Below, piece after piece: positions 25,360 to 33,133 of a stretch of DNA of 40,613 nt. Each line of letters opens with the position of its first letter. Positions within the stretch are counted from its first letter, which is position 1. The position numbers were made by a program, and so were the translations under genes. The stretch is taken from NCBI GenBank assembly GCA_026396575.1, contig JAPLWM010000004.1:1-40613 (forward strand), given 5' to 3'. The notes below the pieces were generated by a model. It was not told where the DNA came from, did not search any database, and worked only from the letters and a program-made list of their open reading frames with translations. Source of the DNA: Candidatus Komeilibacteria bacterium (GTDB lineage Bacteria > Patescibacteriota > Patescibacteriia > UBA1558 > UBA10009).

Positions 25360-27150
25360 ATGGCCAAGAAAAACATTGTTTTAAAAATCATTCTGCTGGT
25401 TTGCTTAATTTTGCCTTCCGGTTTAATTAAGGCGGAAGTTAACCAGGCCACGGTTAATTATTTAACCGCGGCCACGCCAAACGCTTGGATTACCCAGGCG
25501 CTTAAAGCTAGCGGAGCCGATCATTTTAATTTGGATTATTTAAACGGTTTTGAGGTGCAAAGCGCCAATGACGCGGCTAAAACGATTTTAGCCCTGGTGG
25601 CGGCCGGGCAGAATCCTTACAGCTACCAAAGTCAGAATTACGTTGGTTTGCTCTTGAATTATTACCAAAATAACCAGTTCGGTTCCGTGGATTTGTTAAA
25701 TGACGATTTTTGGGCGATTTTGGCTTTAAGATCCGCCGGCGAGCCGGCTGATTCGGCGTCAATTATCGGCGCCAAGAATTTTATCATTAACGCCCAGAAT
25801 CATGACGGCGGCTGGGCTTGGGCGCCGGCTTCGGAGAGCGATACCAATGATACGGCCGCGGCCATTATGGCTTTAATTTCCGCCGGGCAAGCCGTGGATT
25901 CCCAGGTGATGCGGTCGGCCGTAAGTTATTTGCAAGCTGCTCAGAATAATGACGGCGGTTTTCCTTTTACCAACGGCGATTCGGATTCCGGTTCTGATGC
26001 TTGGGTGATCGCGGCTTTAAATAAACTTAACATCAGTCCGCAGAGTTGGCAGAAAAACAGCCATAACCCCATTGAACATTTGAATTCTTTAAAATTAAAC
26101 GACGGTTCGTTTAAATGGGTGGCCTCGGATCAAGCTGGTAATTTAATGATGACGGCTTACGCGGCGATTGCTTTGGCCGGCAGTTCTTTTCCCGTAGCGG
26201 TTTACCAGCCCATCGCCGACCAGGGCATCCATCATTTAAGAATTGAAGGCCAGGACAGTAATATTTGCAATGCCCAGGTTGAAGGCCAAACAGTCGGGGA
26301 AGTTTTAGCCAATGGAGCGGCTATTTGCAATTACACTTATCATATTCAAACTACGGCTTGGGGCCCTTATTTGGATAAAATCAACAACGACCTGGCCGAA
26401 GGCCAGAACGGCTGGCTTTACCGCGTTAATTGGCTGGCTCCGGAAGTGGGCATGGCCGATTACCGCTTAAATACGGGCGACGAAGTTTTGTTTTATTACG
26501 GCGGCTGGCAGGATCAACCGTTAAGAATTTTTTTAAGCTCCGCTCAAGTTAATCCCGGCGATAATCTTACCGTGACTGCTGAATATTTTAATAATACCGC
26601 TTGGTTGCCGGCAACCAACGCCACAGTAAAAGTCGGCGATCAAGACCAGCAAGTTGATAATCGGGGCCAGGCGATTTTTTCGGCGCCTGAGCAAGGCAGT
26701 TATTTGATTTATGCCCAAGGCACCGGCTTGGTCCGTTCGGCTCAAGCGATTTTATTGGTTGGTGCTGGCGGCTCCGGCAGCGTGGTTTTGGAGGTTAATG
26801 TTAATGGCGGCAATAATCCGCATCAGCCAAACCAAAACCAGCCGGGATCAATCGCTTTTTCGGTTAATGCCAACAGTTTGAATTTTGGCTCGGCGCGCCC
26901 CGGCAGCCAGCTGGACCGCAGCTTGACCATTACCAACCAAAGCGGCGGGATAATGTATTTGGAAGGGGCGGTTGACGGCGACCAGCTGTTTAAAGATAAT
27001 TTATTGCTTGACGGAAAAATCTGGGAGAATTACAACGCCACCCTGACCCAGGAGCAAAGCGCCGATGTCCGGGTCAGTTTGGTGGTGCCGCAAAATTACC
27101 AAGCCGGCCATTACACCGCCAATTTGGTTTTATGGGCTTCAGCCCGATAG
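25360..27150 (+). CDS. Secreted transcobalamin-like protein (alpha/alpha barrel plus DUF4430 plus Ig domains)
   Basis: 596 residues. Signal peptide about 1-25. About 35-290 are helical-hairpin repeats with the terpenoid-cyclase-like signatures HDGGWAW and NDGGFPF and a third LNDGSFKW, forming an alpha/alpha barrel. About 300-390 is a DUF4430-like beta domain (WLYRVNWLAPEVGMADYR, EVLFYYGGW), then an Ig-like domain (about 395-470) and a second Ig-like domain (about 500-596). Barrel plus DUF4430 is the domain order of eukaryotic intrinsic factor/transcobalamin, which clamp B12 between the two. Its place as first gene behind a cobalamin riboswitch supports extracellular cobalamin (or corrinoid) capture. 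No membrane anchor of its own; the next gene is membrane anchored. Function is inferred, not shown. Confidence 0.7.
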   Translation: MAKKNIVLKIILLVCLILPSGLIKAEVNQATVNYLTAATPNAWITQALKASGADHFNLDYLNGFEVQSANDAAKTILALVAAGQNPYSYQSQNYVGLLLNYYQNNQFGSVDLLNDDFWAILALRSAGEPADSASIIGAKNFIINAQNHDGGWAWAPASESDTNDTAAAIMALISAGQAVDSQVMRSAVSYLQAAQNNDGGFPFTNGDSDSGSDAWVIAALNKLNISPQSWQKNSHNPIEHLNSLKLNDGSFKWVASDQAGNLMMTAYAAIALAGSSFPVAVYQPIADQGIHHLRIEGQDSNICNAQVEGQTVGEVLANGAAICNYTYHIQTTAWGPYLDKINNDLAEGQNGWLYRVNWLAPEVGMADYRLNTGDEVLFYYGGWQDQPLRIFLSSAQVNPGDNLTVTAEYFNNTAWLPATNATVKVGDQDQQVDNRGQAIFSAPEQGSYLIYAQGTGLVRSAQAILLVGAGGSGSVVLEVNVNGGNNPHQPNQNQPGSIAFSVNANSLNFGSARPGSQLDRSLTITNQSGGIMYLEGAVDGDQLFKDNLLLDGKIWENYNATLTQEQSADVRVSLVVPQNYQAGHYTANLVLWASAR

Positions 27151-27154
27151 GAGT

Positions 27155-27697
27155 ATGGGAAAAATAATTAGAACTTTCATTTTAGCCGGCTTATTATTGG
27201 CCGTCGCGGTTCCGGCGGCTGCCGCCGGCATTTCCGTTAAGCCGGATCGCCTTAATTTTATTATGCCAGCCGGGCAAACGGCCACGCAAAATTTGGTGGT
27301 GGAAAACATTTCCGCCAGTCCGGTAATTTTTAATTTGTATTTTGACGAATTAACCGGCCAGCTTAAGGTTGAACCGGATAATTTTAGATTGGAAGTGGGC
27401 CAAAAGCGCCAAATTAAAGTTACTGCCAGCCCCGCTGCGGAGGGCTTATTGGCTACCAATTTGTCCATTGTCGCCCAGGATCTGGACCGTAGAGCTTTTA
27501 ACGTGGCCGCCGGAGTTAAGGTGCCGATTGTTTTACAGGTCAAGCCGGCGCCGGCTTTTCTTCTGCCTGTTTGGGCTGAGCGAACAGCCCTTGTTTTACT
27601 GCTACTGGCCGGAGCTGTGATTATTGCTTTATTGGTTGTATTATTAAAAAGAAAAAGGACCGGCTGGGAAGTTTTAACGAGTAAATTTAAAAAGTAA
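27155..27697 (+). CDS. Signal-peptide protein with Ig-like domain and C-terminal membrane anchor
   Basis: 180 residues: signal peptide about 1-24, an Ig-like beta domain (about 25-130) opening SVKPDRLNFIMPAGQTATQN, and a C-terminal transmembrane helix (about 147-168) ending in a basic KRKRTG stop-transfer. The domain resembles the late Ig domain of the preceding gene. It may anchor or dock the secreted B12-binding protein at the membrane, which is inference. The ATG at 27155 follows GATAGGAG; the frame also extends upstream to 27065 but that part overlaps the previous gene. It ends in a TAATG overlap with cobO. Confidence 0.7.
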   Translation: MGKIIRTFILAGLLLAVAVPAAAAGISVKPDRLNFIMPAGQTATQNLVVENISASPVIFNLYFDELTGQLKVEPDNFRLEVGQKRQIKVTASPAAEGLLATNLSIVAQDLDRRAFNVAAGVKVPIVLQVKPAPAFLLPVWAERTALVLLLLAGAVIIALLVVLLKRKRTGWEVLTSKFKK

Positions 27698-28290
27698 TGA
27701 ATAATTTAGCGCAGTCCGCCAAAGCTCCGAGCGTAAGCGAGGAGCGTAGGTGGGGCAAAATTCAGCTTTACACCGGCCACGGCAAAGGCAAAACCACGGC
27801 CGCTTTGGGCTTGGTGATCAGGGCTTTGGGCCGGGGTAAAAAATGCGCCATTGTTTATTTTGACAAAGGCGGCGACCATTACGGCGAAAGAAAAATTTTA
27901 GCTAAGTTAAAAGAGACGGAGAGTTTGGATTATTTTGTTTTCGGCTTAAAGCGCTTTAATGAGCAAAATAAAACTTTCCGTTTTGGCGTAACCGCGGCGG
28001 ATCAACAGGCGGCGGCTCGGGCTTTAATAAAAGTTCGGGAATTATTTAAAGATCCGGCCTTGGACTTATTGGTTTTGGACGAAATTAATTCCACTCTTGC
28101 CCTTGGTATGCTAAAATTAGGAATGGTTTTGGAACTGCTCGCCCAAAAGCCGGAGCAATTGGAACTGGTTTTAACCGGCCGCGACGCGCTTCCCGAATTG
28201 CTGGCCAAAGCTGATTTGGTAACCGAAATGAAACTGGTTAAGCATTATTTTTATCAGGGGCAAGAAGCCCGCGAGGGTATGGAATATTAA
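27697..28290 (+). CDS. cobO: Cob(I)alamin adenosyltransferase, CobO/BtuR type
   Basis: 197 residues. GKIQLYTGHGKGKTTAAL contains the P-loop (GHGKGKTT, about 27-34), and LDLLVLDEIN (about 123-132) is the Walker-B-like strip. The C-terminal ELVLTGRDALPELL and LVTEMKLVKHYF stretches are family-typical. It transfers the 5'-deoxyadenosyl group of ATP to corrinoids, giving the adenosylcobalamin needed by NrdJ. The N-terminus (about residues 7-19) is encoded by a REP-like palindrome. The start overlaps the upstream stop (TAATG). Confidence 0.92.
   Translation: MNNLAQSAKAPSVSEERRWGKIQLYTGHGKGKTTAALGLVIRALGRGKKCAIVYFDKGGDHYGERKILAKLKETESLDYFVFGLKRFNEQNKTFRFGVTAADQQAAARALIKVRELFKDPALDLLVLDEINSTLALGMLKLGMVLELLAQKPEQLELVLTGRDALPELLAKADLVTEMKLVKHYFYQGQEAREGMEY
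27716..27753 (+). repeat. Two-tier REP-like palindrome inside cobO
   Basis: CCGCC (27716-27720), AAA, GCTCC (27724-27728), loop, GGAGC (27741-27745), GTA, GGTGG (27749-27753). The same plan (outer CCGCC/GGYGG, symmetrical 3-nt gap, inner stem) recurs at 30477, 30537, 34884, 34944 and 35117. Here it is read in frame as part of the enzyme's N-terminus, upstream of the conserved GKIQLYTG. Confidence 0.75.
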
Positions 28291-28309
28291 ATTAGTAATT
28301 AAATAATTT

Positions 28310-28750
28310 ATGAAAACTTTGAAATTTATAGTTATCGCGGCGATTTTTTTCTTGGCGGGGTTTTTCCTGGGCCAAAGCTATCAGCCGACGGCCGATTTAA
28401 ATTCTACGGCCAATCAGCCGGCCCAGCCGACGGCCAAAACCGTTGTTTATATTTTACAGTATGCTTCGGGCCAAGCCGACGAATTCCAGGACGTTGAGTT
28501 AAAGCCCGGCCAAACGGTTTTGGATGTTTTAAAAGAAATTACCGTTAAAAATAAGATTGCCTTGGCCACCAAGGATTACCAGGATTTAGGAACTTTAGTG
28601 CAAACCATCGGCGATAAAACCAACGGCCAGGACAATAAGTATTGGCAGTATTTTGTTAATGGCGAATTGGCCAAGGTCGGCGCCGGCGGCTATCAGCTAA
28701 CCGGCGGCGAAAGAGTGGAGTGGAAGTTTATCGAATTTCAAAAACAATAA
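28310..28750 (+). CDS. Membrane-anchored DUF4430 protein
   Basis: 146 residues. An N-terminal hydrophobic segment (about 5-22, signal or anchor), a Pro/Ala/Thr-rich linker, then one DUF4430-like domain: VYILQYASG, VELKPGQTVLDVLKEI, KYWQYFVNGELAKVGAGGYQL. It corresponds to the beta domain of transcobalamin-like proteins and repeats the second part of the gene at 25360. Within the same operon it may be a second cobalamin-binding piece working with the S component encoded 9 bases downstream. Confidence 0.7.
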   Translation: MKTLKFIVIAAIFFLAGFFLGQSYQPTADLNSTANQPAQPTAKTVVYILQYASGQADEFQDVELKPGQTVLDVLKEITVKNKIALATKDYQDLGTLVQTIGDKTNGQDNKYWQYFVNGELAKVGAGGYQLTGGERVEWKFIEFQKQ

Positions 28751-28759
28751 CTAAAAAAT

Positions 28760-29296
28760 ATGAAAAAACCTTATTTAATCCTAATCATTTTATTCGCTTT
28801 GGGCGTTTTTGTCCGCTTAGGCGCGCATCCGGCCAATTTTGCGCCGATTGGCGCTATCGCTTTATTCGCCGGCGTTTATCTGCCTAAAAAATGGGCGATA
28901 ATTTTGCCGGTTATAACCATGCTCGTCGGCGACATTTTTTTGGGCTTTTACGACCTGCGTTTAACCGCGGTGGTTTACGGCTGTTTTATTTTAACCGGCC
29001 TGGTCGGCTTAATGATCAGCAAGCATAAAAACGCTTTTACGGTTTTAACGGCCGTTTTGGGCAGTTCCTTGTTTTTCTTTTTGGCGACCAATTTCGCGGT
29101 TTGGGCGTTTTCTCCCTGGTATCCCCATAATGCCGGCGGCCTAATGCTTTGCTACGGTTTGGCCGTGCCCTTTTTTAGAAACAGCTTATTCGGCGATTTG
29201 TTTTTCAGCGGGTTGCTGTTTGGAGCTTATGAATTAGCCGAGCTACGGTTTTTTAACGCTTTATGGTATAATAAGGGCGAAGAAATTAAACTCTAA
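28760..29296 (+). CDS. Putative ECF transporter S component (cobalamin)
   Basis: 178 residues with five or six transmembrane helices. The early HPANFAPIGAIALFAGVYL and the later SPWYPHNAGGLMLCYGLAVPFFRNSLFGDLFF stretches are typical of a small membrane family often found near cobalamin riboswitches and thought to be a B12-specific S component. No ECF ATPase or T component lies in the window, so it would use shared ECF modules encoded elsewhere. Substrate assignment comes from the context: riboswitch, CobO and DUF4430 neighbours. Confidence 0.65.
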   Translation: MKKPYLILIILFALGVFVRLGAHPANFAPIGAIALFAGVYLPKKWAIILPVITMLVGDIFLGFYDLRLTAVVYGCFILTGLVGLMISKHKNAFTVLTAVLGSSLFFFLATNFAVWAFSPWYPHNAGGLMLCYGLAVPFFRNSLFGDLFFSGLLFGAYELAELRFFNALWYNKGEEIKL

Positions 29297-29308
29297 ACTT
29301 TAATTTTT

Positions 29309-30346
29309 ATGGACATTAATTCCCTTTTTGAAATCGCCGTCAAAAAAAGCGCTTCGGATCTGCATCTGGTGGCGGAGCGGCGCCCGATTTTAAGGATCGA
29401 CGGCGCTTTGGAAGAAATTCCCAAAGCCGAGGTCCTGCCGCGGGCGACTTTGGAAAAAATGGTTTATTCCATTTTAACGCCCAACCAGAAAGAAAAATTC
29501 ATTGCCGAGCGCGAGCTGGATCTTTCTTACGAAATTCAGGACGGCTCCCGCTTCCGGGTTAATGTTTTTTGGGAAATGGATAACATCGGCTTGGTGGCCA
29601 GGATTATTTCTTCCAAAATTCCCAAGATGGAAGATATCGCCATGCCCCAGGTGGTTTACGAAATGACCCGGGCCAGGCAGGGCTTGATTTTGGTAACCGG
29701 GCCGACCGGCTGCGGCAAATCCACCTCACTGGCTGCCATGATCAATTTAATCAACAGCGAGCGCACGGCCAATATCGTTACTTTGGAAGATCCGGTGGAG
29801 TTTTTATTCAAGTCCGAAAAAAGCATCATCGTCCAGCGCCAGCTGGGCAGCGACATGCTCTCTTTTCAAGCCGCTTTAAAGCATGTTTTACGCCAGGATC
29901 CTGATGTAATTATGGTGGGCGAGATGCGCGATTTGGAAACCATTGCCGCCACCATTACTTTGGCCGAAACCGGCCACTTGGTGCTGGCCACCCTGCATAC
30001 CCATAACGCCGGCCAAACCATAGACCGCATTGTTGACGTGTTTCCGCCTTTCCAGCAGAACCAGGTGCGGCTCCAGCTTTCTATGTCGTTAAACGGCATT
30101 GTTTCCCAGCAGCTTTTGCCCAAGTCCGACGGCGGCCGGATTGCGGCGCGGGAAATTTTAATCAATACCCCGGCCATCGCCAATATTATCAGGGAAAACA
30201 AAATTCCCCAGATTAAAACGGCCATTCAAACCAGCAAAAACGACGGCATGATTACCTTGGAGCAGGATTTAGACCGTTTGGTGGAGGATAAACTGGTTAC
30301 CGAGGAAGTGGCGGAATATTATCTGCAGACCTTGCCGAAGGTTTAA
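29309..30346 (+). CDS. pilT: Type IV pilus retraction ATPase PilT
   Basis: 345 residues, length typical of PilT. The N-terminal SASDLHL motif, Walker A GPTGCGKST (about 131-139), Asp box VTLEDPVEF (about 153-161), Walker B DPDVIMVGEMRD (about 196-207) and His box LATLHTHNA are all present. The hexamer disassembles pilin for retraction; Patescibacteria use type IV pili for host contact and DNA uptake. It lies 12 bases after the S component and may be read through from the B12 operon, ending in the terminator at 30372-30397. Confidence 0.93.
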   Translation: MDINSLFEIAVKKSASDLHLVAERRPILRIDGALEEIPKAEVLPRATLEKMVYSILTPNQKEKFIAERELDLSYEIQDGSRFRVNVFWEMDNIGLVARIISSKIPKMEDIAMPQVVYEMTRARQGLILVTGPTGCGKSTSLAAMINLINSERTANIVTLEDPVEFLFKSEKSIIVQRQLGSDMLSFQAALKHVLRQDPDVIMVGEMRDLETIAATITLAETGHLVLATLHTHNAGQTIDRIVDVFPPFQQNQVRLQLSMSLNGIVSQQLLPKSDGGRIAAREILINTPAIANIIRENKIPQIKTAIQTSKNDGMITLEQDLDRLVEDKLVTEEVAEYYLQTLPKV

Positions 30347-30371
30347 TAGAATTTTTAAAATAAAAAATGGC

Positions 30372-30397
30372 CCGCCGATTCGGCGGCTGTTTTTTTA
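30372..30397 (+). terminator. Terminator after pilT
   Basis: CCGCC G ATT C GGCGG (30372-30386, six-base-pair GC stem) is followed by CTGTTTTTTTATT. The stem is the short form of the CCGCC/GGYGG palindrome also seen in the riboswitch arm and in the REP-like repeats. Confidence 0.8.
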
Positions 30398-30463
30398 TTG
30401 GCTGGGCCATGGATCCGACCCTGAACCCGAGGCGTTAGCCGAGTGGTTTAGGGGACTGGTTCA

Positions 30464-30578
30464 TGGTCCGCGCAGCCCGCCTACGCGCTTTGCGCTTCGG
30501 CGGACTTATTGTCCTTTTTAACTTTTTAAGAATTTACCCGCCGAAGCTCGCTTGCGAGCGGAGGTGGGTGGTCCGCGC
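30464..30578. repeat. 115-bp direct repeat, copy 1, with tRNA-Lys 3'-end borders
   Basis: Identical over 115 bases to 34871-34985 (offset 4407). It starts and ends with TGGTCCGCGC, the complement of the 3' acceptor end plus CCA of tRNA-Lys, and contains two two-tier palindromes (30477-30503 and 30537-30568) separated by an AT-rich spacer. No tRNA body adjoins this copy. Confidence 0.9.
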
Positions 30579-30640
30579 TGTGGGACGAAGTGGGAAAGGT
30601 TTTATTAAATTAATAGGTTTTAAGGATAAATCTTAAATTA

Positions 30641-30712
30641 TTGACTTTTATAAGGCTTTTGTTATAATGGCAATACCTAAAAAGGTATATAAAATTAGCT
30701 AATTATAGCTAA
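30641..30712 (+). promoter_or_regulatory. hicB promoter and palindromic operators
   Basis: TTGACT (30641-30646), 16 bp, TATAAT (30663-30668) is a strong promoter. Just downstream lie two perfect palindromes: ATACCT-AAAA-AGGTAT (30673-30688) and TTAGCT-N6-AGCTAA (30695-30712). Antitoxins of HicB type often repress their own promoter, so either palindrome is a candidate operator. Confidence 0.65.
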
Positions 30713-30724
30713 AATCAATAAACT

Positions 30725-31030
30725 ATGAATAAATTATTTAGAATTCTTTGGCCGCAAAAAGATCCTCAAGTTATCAGGAAACAATACGGCATGCCGCAAG
30801 ACCTTCGTTTAAAAATCCAGTTAACTCCCGAGGGCTTGGTTGCTACCTGTGAAGATCTTCCTGGCTTTATTACTAATGCCAAAAATCCCCAAGAATTATT
30901 GGAAATGGTTAATGATGGTATTTTAGAATATTTTGACGTGCCTAAATTGGAAGCTGATTATGTCTATGACCATCTTAATCTTGAAGGTTTTGGCCACGTG
31001 TATTTAAAAAGAGAGGAACAATATGCCTAG
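30725..31030 (+). CDS. hicB: HicB-family antitoxin
   Basis: 101 residues. LKIQLTPEGLVATCEDLPGFITNAKNP followed by a Glu-rich helix ELLEMVNDGILEYF matches the HicB/UPF0150 partial RNase-H fold domain (strand-turn-strand, then helix). There is no obvious C-terminal HTH or ribbon-helix-helix domain. HicB neutralises the mRNA-interferase HicA; the expected hicA downstream is only a broken remnant, so this seems an orphan antitoxin. Confidence 0.8.
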   Translation: MNKLFRILWPQKDPQVIRKQYGMPQDLRLKIQLTPEGLVATCEDLPGFITNAKNPQELLEMVNDGILEYFDVPKLEADYVYDHLNLEGFGHVYLKREEQYA

Positions 31031-31033
31031 AGT

Positions 31034-31123
31034 ATGGGTTACGCTTTTACTAGAAATGAATGCGTTAGGGCTTTATTAAGAATCGGTTTTATAGATATAA
31101 GAAATTATGTGGCCAGGAAGTAG
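31034..31123 (+). pseudogene. Decayed hicA toxin remnant
   Basis: A 29-codon frame opening MGYAFTRNECVRALLRIGF resembles the N-terminal helix of HicA-type toxins (basic, A-L-x-x-I/L-G-F), but it stops before the double-stranded-RNA-binding region with the catalytic G-S-H, which is absent. An adjacent frame (codons for GQEVADKFLGNFK, ending near 31152) may be a further fragment. The assignment rests on one helix and the position after hicB. Confidence 0.45.
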
Positions 31124-31159
31124 CAGATAAATTTTTAGGTAATTTTAAATAAAGATTAT

Positions 31160-31188
31160 TTGACAGGATTTTCTTTAAGGTTTAGAAT
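31160..31188 (+). promoter_or_regulatory. recQ promoter
   Basis: TTGACA (31160-31165), 17 bp, TAGAAT (31183-31188). Start near 31195, so the leader to the ATG at 31256 is about 60 bases. Confidence 0.75.
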
Positions 31189-31255
31189 TATTTCATAATC
31201 AGCGGGGTCATTATTGAAGATTATTTTTTCAACAGCCCTGTTTTTTATTTTCTTT

Positions 31256-33073
31256 ATGGAAGATCTCTTAAAAAAGTATTTCGGCTTTGATCAGTTCAGG
31301 CCGTTTCAAAAAAAAATTATTGATAACGTTTTAGCGGGCAATGATTCCTTGGTGATTATGCCGACCGGCGGTGGAAAATCTTTATGCTTTCAATTGCCGG
31401 CTTTAAAGCTTCCCGGGTTAACTTTGGTTATTTCACCTTTAATCTCTTTAATGAAAGACCAAGTGGATGCCTTAAAAGCCAATGGCATCGGGGCGGAATT
31501 TATTAATTCTTCTTTGGAGCGCCAAGAAATTGATGATATTCAAGATCGTTCAAAAAAGGGGGGGATTAAAATTCTTTATATAGCGCCAGAGCGTTTGAGC
31601 CAGTTAAATTTTCAAAATTTTTTAAAATCATTGCCAGTTAGTTTAATCGCAGTAGACGAAGCGCATTGCGTTTCCGAATGGGGCCATGATTTCAGGCCGG
31701 ATTATTTAAATCTTAAATTCTTCAAAAAAAATTGGCCGGCAGTGCCCATAATTGCCTTAACCGCTACAGCAACCGAACGCGTGCGTTTGGATATTGTTAG
31801 GCAGTTGGAACTAAAAAAACCGACCATCTATCTGGCTAGTTTTAACCGCGACAATTTAAGTTTTCATATTTTTAAGAAACAGGGCGCTTTCGGCAAGTTG
31901 GTTCAACTTTTAGACAGGCATAAAAATGAATCAATTATAATTTATTGTTTTTCCAGAAAAGAAACCGAAGCGATAGCGGAGGATTTAACGGCCAACGGTT
32001 TTAAGGCTCTGGCTTATCACGCTGGTTTGGAATCTAATATCAGAAAGAAAAACCAGGAGTTATTCATTAAAGATGAGGTTAGAATCATTGTGGCTACCAT
32101 TGCTTTTGGTATGGGTATAGACAAGCCGGATGTCCGCCTGGTGGTTCACTGGGTTTTCCCTAAAACTTTAGAGGGTTATTATCAGGAAGTCGGCCGAGCC
32201 GGACGCGATGGTTTGCCGTCTGAATGCGTGACTTTTTATTCTTACGGAGATTTAAGAAAGCATCAATTTTTTATTGAACAAATTGAAGACTCCGCTGAGC
32301 GTGAGTTTGCCAGAGCCAAAGTTGATCGGGTAGTGGAATATTGCGAACAAGCGGTTTGCCGCCGTAAATATCTGCTTAACTATTTTGGCGAAGACTTTAA
32401 AGAAGTTAATTGCCGGGCTTGCGATGTTTGTTTGAAGCTAAAAGAGGACTCAAGGGATATTCAAAGGAAAAATATCGCCGCTGGCTTAGAATATGATCTA
32501 GTTTTATTTGAAAAATTACGGGCTCTAAGAAAAAACTTGGCCGATTTAAAACAGGTTCCGCCTTTTGTTATTTTTAGTGACGTCTCTTTAAGAGAAATGT
32601 CTTATTACTTGCCCGTTGATAAAGATAATTTTTCCAGAATTCAAGGAGTGGGCGTTAACAAGCTGGTAAGTTTCAGCGATGATTTTTTAGCGGTCATTAT
32701 CCAGCATCTTCAAACCAATAATCTTGTAAGCAAAACAGCGCCTTACTCAAGATCGCTTCCAAGAAAATCATCAGGCCAGTCCTCAACAGTCCAAAAAACA
32801 AAAGAACTTATTCTTAAAAAGTTTTCTTTGGAAAAAATCGCTCAAGAGCAGGGGTTTGTACTCGGTACTATTATCGGCCATTTGGAAAGGCTATTGCAGG
32901 CAGGAGAGGATCTTAATCTTGATTATTTTAAGCCTAAACAGGATGATTTTGAAATAATTAAGGCGGCCTTTAGCGCCTGCGGTTCGGAAAAATTGTCGCC
33001 AGTTTTTGAATATTTACAGGGCAAGTATACGTATGACGACTTAAAAGTGGCTAGATTATTTTTAGGCAGATGA
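31256..33073 (+). CDS. recQ: ATP-dependent DNA helicase RecQ
   Basis: 605 residues. Domains: helicase core with FRPFQ (motif 0, about 14-18), MPTGGGKSLCF (motif I, about 40-50), AVDEAHCVSEWGHDFRPDY (motif II and aromatic loop), LTATAT (motif III) and QEVGRAGRDG (motif VI). The RQC zinc site follows with CRRKYLLNYFGEDF and CRACDVC, then an HRDC domain (about 420-500) and a C-terminal helix-turn-helix-like tail (about 535-580). It unwinds DNA 3'-to-5' in recombination and fork repair. The ATG at 31256 (MEDLLKKYFGFDQFRPFQ) is preferred on homology; a TTG 42 bases upstream would add an unlikely hydrophobic peptide. Confidence 0.95.
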   Translation: MEDLLKKYFGFDQFRPFQKKIIDNVLAGNDSLVIMPTGGGKSLCFQLPALKLPGLTLVISPLISLMKDQVDALKANGIGAEFINSSLERQEIDDIQDRSKKGGIKILYIAPERLSQLNFQNFLKSLPVSLIAVDEAHCVSEWGHDFRPDYLNLKFFKKNWPAVPIIALTATATERVRLDIVRQLELKKPTIYLASFNRDNLSFHIFKKQGAFGKLVQLLDRHKNESIIIYCFSRKETEAIAEDLTANGFKALAYHAGLESNIRKKNQELFIKDEVRIIVATIAFGMGIDKPDVRLVVHWVFPKTLEGYYQEVGRAGRDGLPSECVTFYSYGDLRKHQFFIEQIEDSAEREFARAKVDRVVEYCEQAVCRRKYLLNYFGEDFKEVNCRACDVCLKLKEDSRDIQRKNIAAGLEYDLVLFEKLRALRKNLADLKQVPPFVIFSDVSLREMSYYLPVDKDNFSRIQGVGVNKLVSFSDDFLAVIIQHLQTNNLVSKTAPYSRSLPRKSSGQSSTVQKTKELILKKFSLEKIAQEQGFVLGTIIGHLERLLQAGEDLNLDYFKPKQDDFEIIKAAFSACGSEKLSPVFEYLQGKYTYDDLKVARLFLGR

Positions 33074-33133
33074 TTTTAACCAATAAATATCGAGATATAA
33101 AGTTATTCACTACAATGAAAGGCAACCCGGAAG

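Larger units (their letters stand above)
30347..30724. other. Intergenic region between pilT and hicB
   Basis: 378 bases without a gene. From left to right it holds the pilT terminator, an unassigned GC-richer stretch (30403-30463) with tRNA-like words but no foldable cloverleaf, copy 1 of the 115-bp repeat (30464-30578), and the hicB promoter with two palindromes (30641-30712). Confidence 0.75.

Noticed and set aside
30403..30473. tRNA-like words (GCCGAGTGGTT, TTCAT) before the 115-bp repeat
   Set aside because: No acceptor stem, T arm or proper anticodon loop can be formed; at most a decayed fragment.
31214..31255. Earlier TTG start for recQ
   Set aside because: It would add a short hydrophobic peptide not typical of RecQ; the ATG at 31256 aligns with the family start.
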